From JAGNRR01 sp964389575 (GTDB lineage: Bacteria > Bacteroidota > Bacteroidia > Chitinophagales > Chitinophagaceae): a stretch of 24,695 nucleotides of DNA. Below the pieces are notes generated by a model. That model saw nothing but the letters and a program-made list of their open reading frames with translations. It was not told the DNA's origin and made no database searches. The stretch spans positions 1-24,695 of the forward strand of contig CAYMFF010000042.1 of NCBI GenBank assembly GCA_964389575.1, written 5' to 3'. The translations under genes and the position numbers were made by a program. Positions 21,874 through 24,695 of this stretch are shown here, piece by piece. Every line of letters starts with the position of its first letter. Position 1 is the stretch's first letter.

Positions 21874-24695
21874 ATGAATAACTTATTCTATTTAGTCCCA
21901 TTGTTCGGCGTGTTAGCCTTGATATACACTTTTGTAAAAAGTGCTTGGGTTGAAAAGCAAGATGTCGGAACAGATCGAATGAAAGAAATCGCACAGTATA
22001 TATATGACGGTGCAATGGCTTTCTTAAAAGCGGAATATACTATGCTAGCAAAGTTTGTTGTTGTAGTGGCTTTATTGCTTGGTTTTTTAGGTTGGAGTAA
22101 TCCTACTTCGCACTGGTTTATTGCGATTGCTTTTGTCATTGGAGCGGTATTCAGTGCGTTGGCTGGTTTTATTGGAATGCGTATTGCAACAAAAAGTAAT
22201 GTAAGAACAGCTGAGGCCGCTCGAACCTCTTTATCTAAAGCGTTAAAAGTATCCTTCACTGGTGGTTCAGTAATGGGCTTGGGTGTTGCTGGTTTAGCAG
22301 TACTTGGTTTAGGTGGTTTATTCATTATATTATATGCTTACTTTTCACCAACAGGTGTTCAGACATTGGAAATGGAAAGACTTATTGAGGTCTTAACTGG
22401 TTTTTCATTGGGTGCGGAAAGTATTGCTTTGTTTGCTAGAGTAGGTGGAGGTATTTATACTAAAGCTGCAGATGTTGGAGCTGACTTAGTGGGTAAAGTT
22501 GAAGCCGGAATTCCTGAAGATGATCCTCGTAACCCTGCTACGATTGCTGATAATGTTGGAGATAATGTAGGCGATGTTGCAGGTATGGGAGCTGATTTAT
22601 TTGGTTCATATGTTGCGACGGTTTTGGCCACTATGGTTTTGGGAAGAGAGGTTACGAATATTGGAGGTGGTCAATTAGCAGATGCATTTGGTGGACTTTC
22701 TCCAATTTTATTACCTATGTTGATTGCTGGTTTGGGAATTATATTCTCAATAATCGGTGTAATGATGGTGCGTGTTGGAGATAATGTTGGATTAGATACA
22801 GCAAAAGTTCAAAACGCATTGAATATGGGAAATTGGGGATCAATGGTTTTGACTCTGATTGCTTGTTTTGGATTAGTTATGTTTTTGCTTCCGGATAGTA
22901 TGGAATTACGTGGTTTTGAAATTACCAAAATGGGTGTTTTCGGAGCCATTGTTGTTGGTCTGGCTGTTGGTGCATTGATGAGTATTATTACAGAGTACTA
23001 TACTGCAATGGGCAAGCGTCCAGTGAATAGTATTATACAACAATCTTCAACGGGTCATGCAACAAATATTATTGGTGGTCTTTCTATCGGTATGGAAAGT
23101 ACATTGTTACCGATTCTAGTTTTGGCTGGTGGAATTTATGGTTCTTATTTATGTGCTGGACTATATGGTGTGGCTATTGCCGCAGCGGGTATGATGGCTA
23201 CAACTGCAATGCAGTTGGCTATTGACGCATTTGGTCCAATTGCGGATAACGCTGGAGGTATCGCGGAGATGAGTGAATTGCCAGAGGAGGTTCGTGCTAA
23301 AACTGATATTTTAGATGCGGTAGGAAATACAACTGCAGCAACTGGTAAAGGTTTTGCAATTGCTTCTGCAGCTCTTACTGCTTTGGCTTTGTTTGCAGCT
23401 TTCGTTGGAATTTCAGGAATTGATGGTATTGATATATATAAAGCAGATGTGCTGGCTGGACTTTTCGTCGGTGGTATGATTCCATTTATATTTTCTAGTT
23501 TGGCGATTACTGCAGTAGGTAAAGCGGCTATGGCTATGGTTGAGGAAGTAAGAAGACAGTTCAAAGAAATTCCAGGAATTATGGAAGGAACGGGTCAGCC
23601 AGAATATGATAAGTGTGTAGATATATCTACAAAAGCCTCTTTGCAGAAAATGGTATTACCCGGTGCAATTACAATAATTGCTCCTTTAATTGTTGGGTTT
23701 GCTTTTGGTCCTGAAGTATTAGGAGGTTTCTTGGCCGGTGCTACAGTAAGTGGTGTACTAATGGGAATGTTCCAAAATAATGCCGGTGGTGCATGGGATA
23801 ATGCGAAAAAGACTTTTGAAACAGGCGCCGAAATTAATGGTGAAATGTTCTACAAGCATTCAGAAGAAAATCCTTCACCTCCTCACCAAGCTTCTGTAAC
23901 GGGAGATACAGTTGGTGATCCATTTAAAGATACTAGTGGTCCTTCTATGAATATTTTAATTAAGCTTATGAGTATTGTTGCTTTAGTAATTGCTCCAACA
24001 CTTGCAGCATTGCACGCTAATAAAATAAAAACTGAACGAGCAGAAAAGATTGAAATGATGCAATTGGCAGCTGTCAAAGCTGAAAAGAATGGGCATGCTA
24101 AAAAGAGCTGTTGTCCTCCAGGATCTAATTGCGACAAGCCATGTTGTGCAGACAAAAAAAAGGAAGAGAGTAAAAACGAATCAACAGTTTCTGCTGATGA
24201 GTATGAAATGATTGATGGTAATGCGGTAAGAAAAGTTGGTGAAGTGATGGCATTAGATTTAGCGGATGGAACTAAGATTAATCTAGCGGCGAATAGTTCT
24301 AATATGGATTTGTACAATTTCATTGGTGATGGTGCGGTAAGTGATGATAAAAGCCAAGGTTGGATAAATTATAATGATCTACAGTTTGAAACTGGCAGTG
24401 CGGAATTGAAATCGAGTAGTACAGAAGTATTAAATAACCTAGCAACTATATTAACTGCTAACCCAGACATGGAGATTAAGCTTGGAGGATATACTGATAA
24501 TACAGGAGCAGAACCTTCAAACCTTGCACTAAGCGAGCAACGTGCATTAAGTGTATTGAATGCTTTAAAAGCAAAAGGAATTCCCGAGAATCGCATGACT
24601 TCAGAAGGTTATGGTCAAGCAAATCCAATTGGTGATAACAATACTGATTTAGGAAAAGCAATGAACCGAAGAATAGCAGTTCGAGTAACTAAAAA
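21874..24695 (+). CDS. hppA: Membrane-bound ion-translocating pyrophosphatase fused to a C-terminal OmpA domain, 3' end cut by window
   Basis: At least 940 codons run from the ATG at 21874 and are still open at the edge, probably within a few codons of the end. Residues 1 to about 715 are the 16-helix pump. They have GGGIYTKAADVGADLVGK (191-208; Asp200 and Asp204) and DNVGDNVGDVAGMGADLF (226-243) with the pyrophosphate/Mg2+ Asp residues. Ala488 and Gly491 in GNTTAATGKG predict K+ dependence. Helix 6 lacks the usual pump Glu (Gly244 and Ala248 at 6.53 and 6.57), but Glu182 stands at position 5.43 (GAESIALFAR), the F. johnsoniae-type H+ pump. A charged linker with CCPPGSNCDKPCC (746-758) follows. 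An OmpA domain (about 830-940) has TDNTG with Asp875 and Arg890, NLALSEQRA, and NRR near the end. The pump would use pyrophosphate hydrolysis to move H+ across the inner membrane. The OmpA domain would lie in the periplasm on peptidoglycan. Confidence 0.95.
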   Translation, partial: MNNLFYLVPLFGVLALIYTFVKSAWVEKQDVGTDRMKEIAQYIYDGAMAFLKAEYTMLAKFVVVVALLLGFLGWSNPTSHWFIAIAFVIGAVFSALAGFIGMRIATKSNVRTAEAARTSLSKALKVSFTGGSVMGLGVAGLAVLGLGGLFIILYAYFSPTGVQTLEMERLIEVLTGFSLGAESIALFARVGGGIYTKAADVGADLVGKVEAGIPEDDPRNPATIADNVGDNVGDVAGMGADLFGSYVATVLATMVLGREVTNIGGGQLADAFGGLSPILLPMLIAGLGIIFSIIGVMMVRVGDNVGLDTAKVQNALNMGNWGSMVLTLIACFGLVMFLLPDSMELRGFEITKMGVFGAIVVGLAVGALMSIITEYYTAMGKRPVNSIIQQSSTGHATNIIGGLSIGMESTLLPILVLAGGIYGSYLCAGLYGVAIAAAGMMATTAMQLAIDAFGPIADNAGGIAEMSELPEEVRAKTDILDAVGNTTAATGKGFAIASAALTALALFAAFVGISGIDGIDIYKADVLAGLFVGGMIPFIFSSLAITAVGKAAMAMVEEVRRQFKEIPGIMEGTGQPEYDKCVDISTKASLQKMVLPGAITIIAPLIVGFAFGPEVLGGFLAGATVSGVLMGMFQNNAGGAWDNAKKTFETGAEINGEMFYKHSEENPSPPHQASVTGDTVGDPFKDTSGPSMNILIKLMSIVALVIAPTLAALHANKIKTERAEKIEMMQLAAVKAEKNGHAKKSCCPPGSNCDKPCCADKKKEESKNESTVSADEYEMIDGNAVRKVGEVMALDLADGTKINLAANSSNMDLYNFIGDGAVSDDKSQGWINYNDLQFETGSAELKSSSTEVLNNLATILTANPDMEIKLGGYTDNTGAEPSNLALSEQRALSVLNALKAKGIPENRMTSEGYGQANPIGDNNTDLGKAMNRRIAVRVTK

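Noticed and set aside
21888..24661. Five minus-strand open frames at 21888-22325, 23145-23564, 23883-24323, 24369-24596 and 24476-24661
   Set aside because: They are antisense to the pyrophosphatase gene, are rich in Ala/Pro/Ile from the complement of its codons, and have no promoters or domains.
1..24695. Defence system, phage, insertion sequence or CRISPR array
   Set aside because: No nuclease, transposase, integrase, toxin-antitoxin pair or regularly spaced repeats were recognised on either strand.

Overview
The window looks like chromosomal DNA of a low-GC member of the Bacteroidota; I cannot place it to genus. The evidence is a repeated promoter element of the form TAnnTTFG-type, i.e. 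TAnnTTTG, close upstream of many start codons (for example at 1304, 4470, 13252, 15832 and 17544), lineage-typical families (DUF1684, the alternative GlmU-like protein, an OmpP1/FadL porin paired with an SGNH lipoprotein, an F. johnsoniae-type membrane pyrophosphatase) and many small lipoproteins. No phage genes, transposases, CRISPR arrays or plasmid functions were seen, and no gene-free gap exceeds 300 bases.

Layout. 1-60 holds the 5' part of the SRP RNA gene (minus strand), cut by the left edge. 215-1201 holds two tandem, related lipocalin-like lipoproteins (minus). A plus-strand transaldolase (1331-1984) shares a hairpin terminator with a convergent pair, an MFS transporter and a GlmU-like nucleotidyl/acyltransferase (2037-4409). 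A secreted protein (4495-5307) runs into a long minus-strand gene train (11680 down to 5294): glycosyltransferase, ScpA, FkbM methyltransferase, PA0069-type radical SAM protein, two lipoproteins and a DUF1684 protein, mostly 29-69 bases apart.

Divergent from the glycosyltransferase, a plus-strand polysaccharide module (11737-15696) encodes a flippase, a Wzz-like chain-length regulator and an O-antigen ligase/polymerase. With the glycosyltransferase and FkbM enzyme this looks like part of a surface-polysaccharide assembly pathway. A 75-codon hypothetical gene follows. NuoF of respiratory complex I stands alone on the minus strand (16101-17447), back to back with tRNA-Ser(UGA). Next come a lipoprotein gene that appears frameshifted at a homopolymer (17718-18291) and an outer-membrane beta-barrel protein (minus).

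The right end is plus-strand: a FadL-type porin and a lipid-anchored SGNH hydrolase, two bases apart and probably acting together on a lipid or ester at the outer membrane, then a terminator and a large membrane pyrophosphatase gene (21874 to beyond the edge). The pyrophosphatase is the most notable item. Its residues predict a K+-dependent, H+-pumping F. johnsoniae-type pump. A cysteine-rich linker joins it to a C-terminal OmpA peptidoglycan-binding domain, so the ion pump may be tethered to the cell wall.
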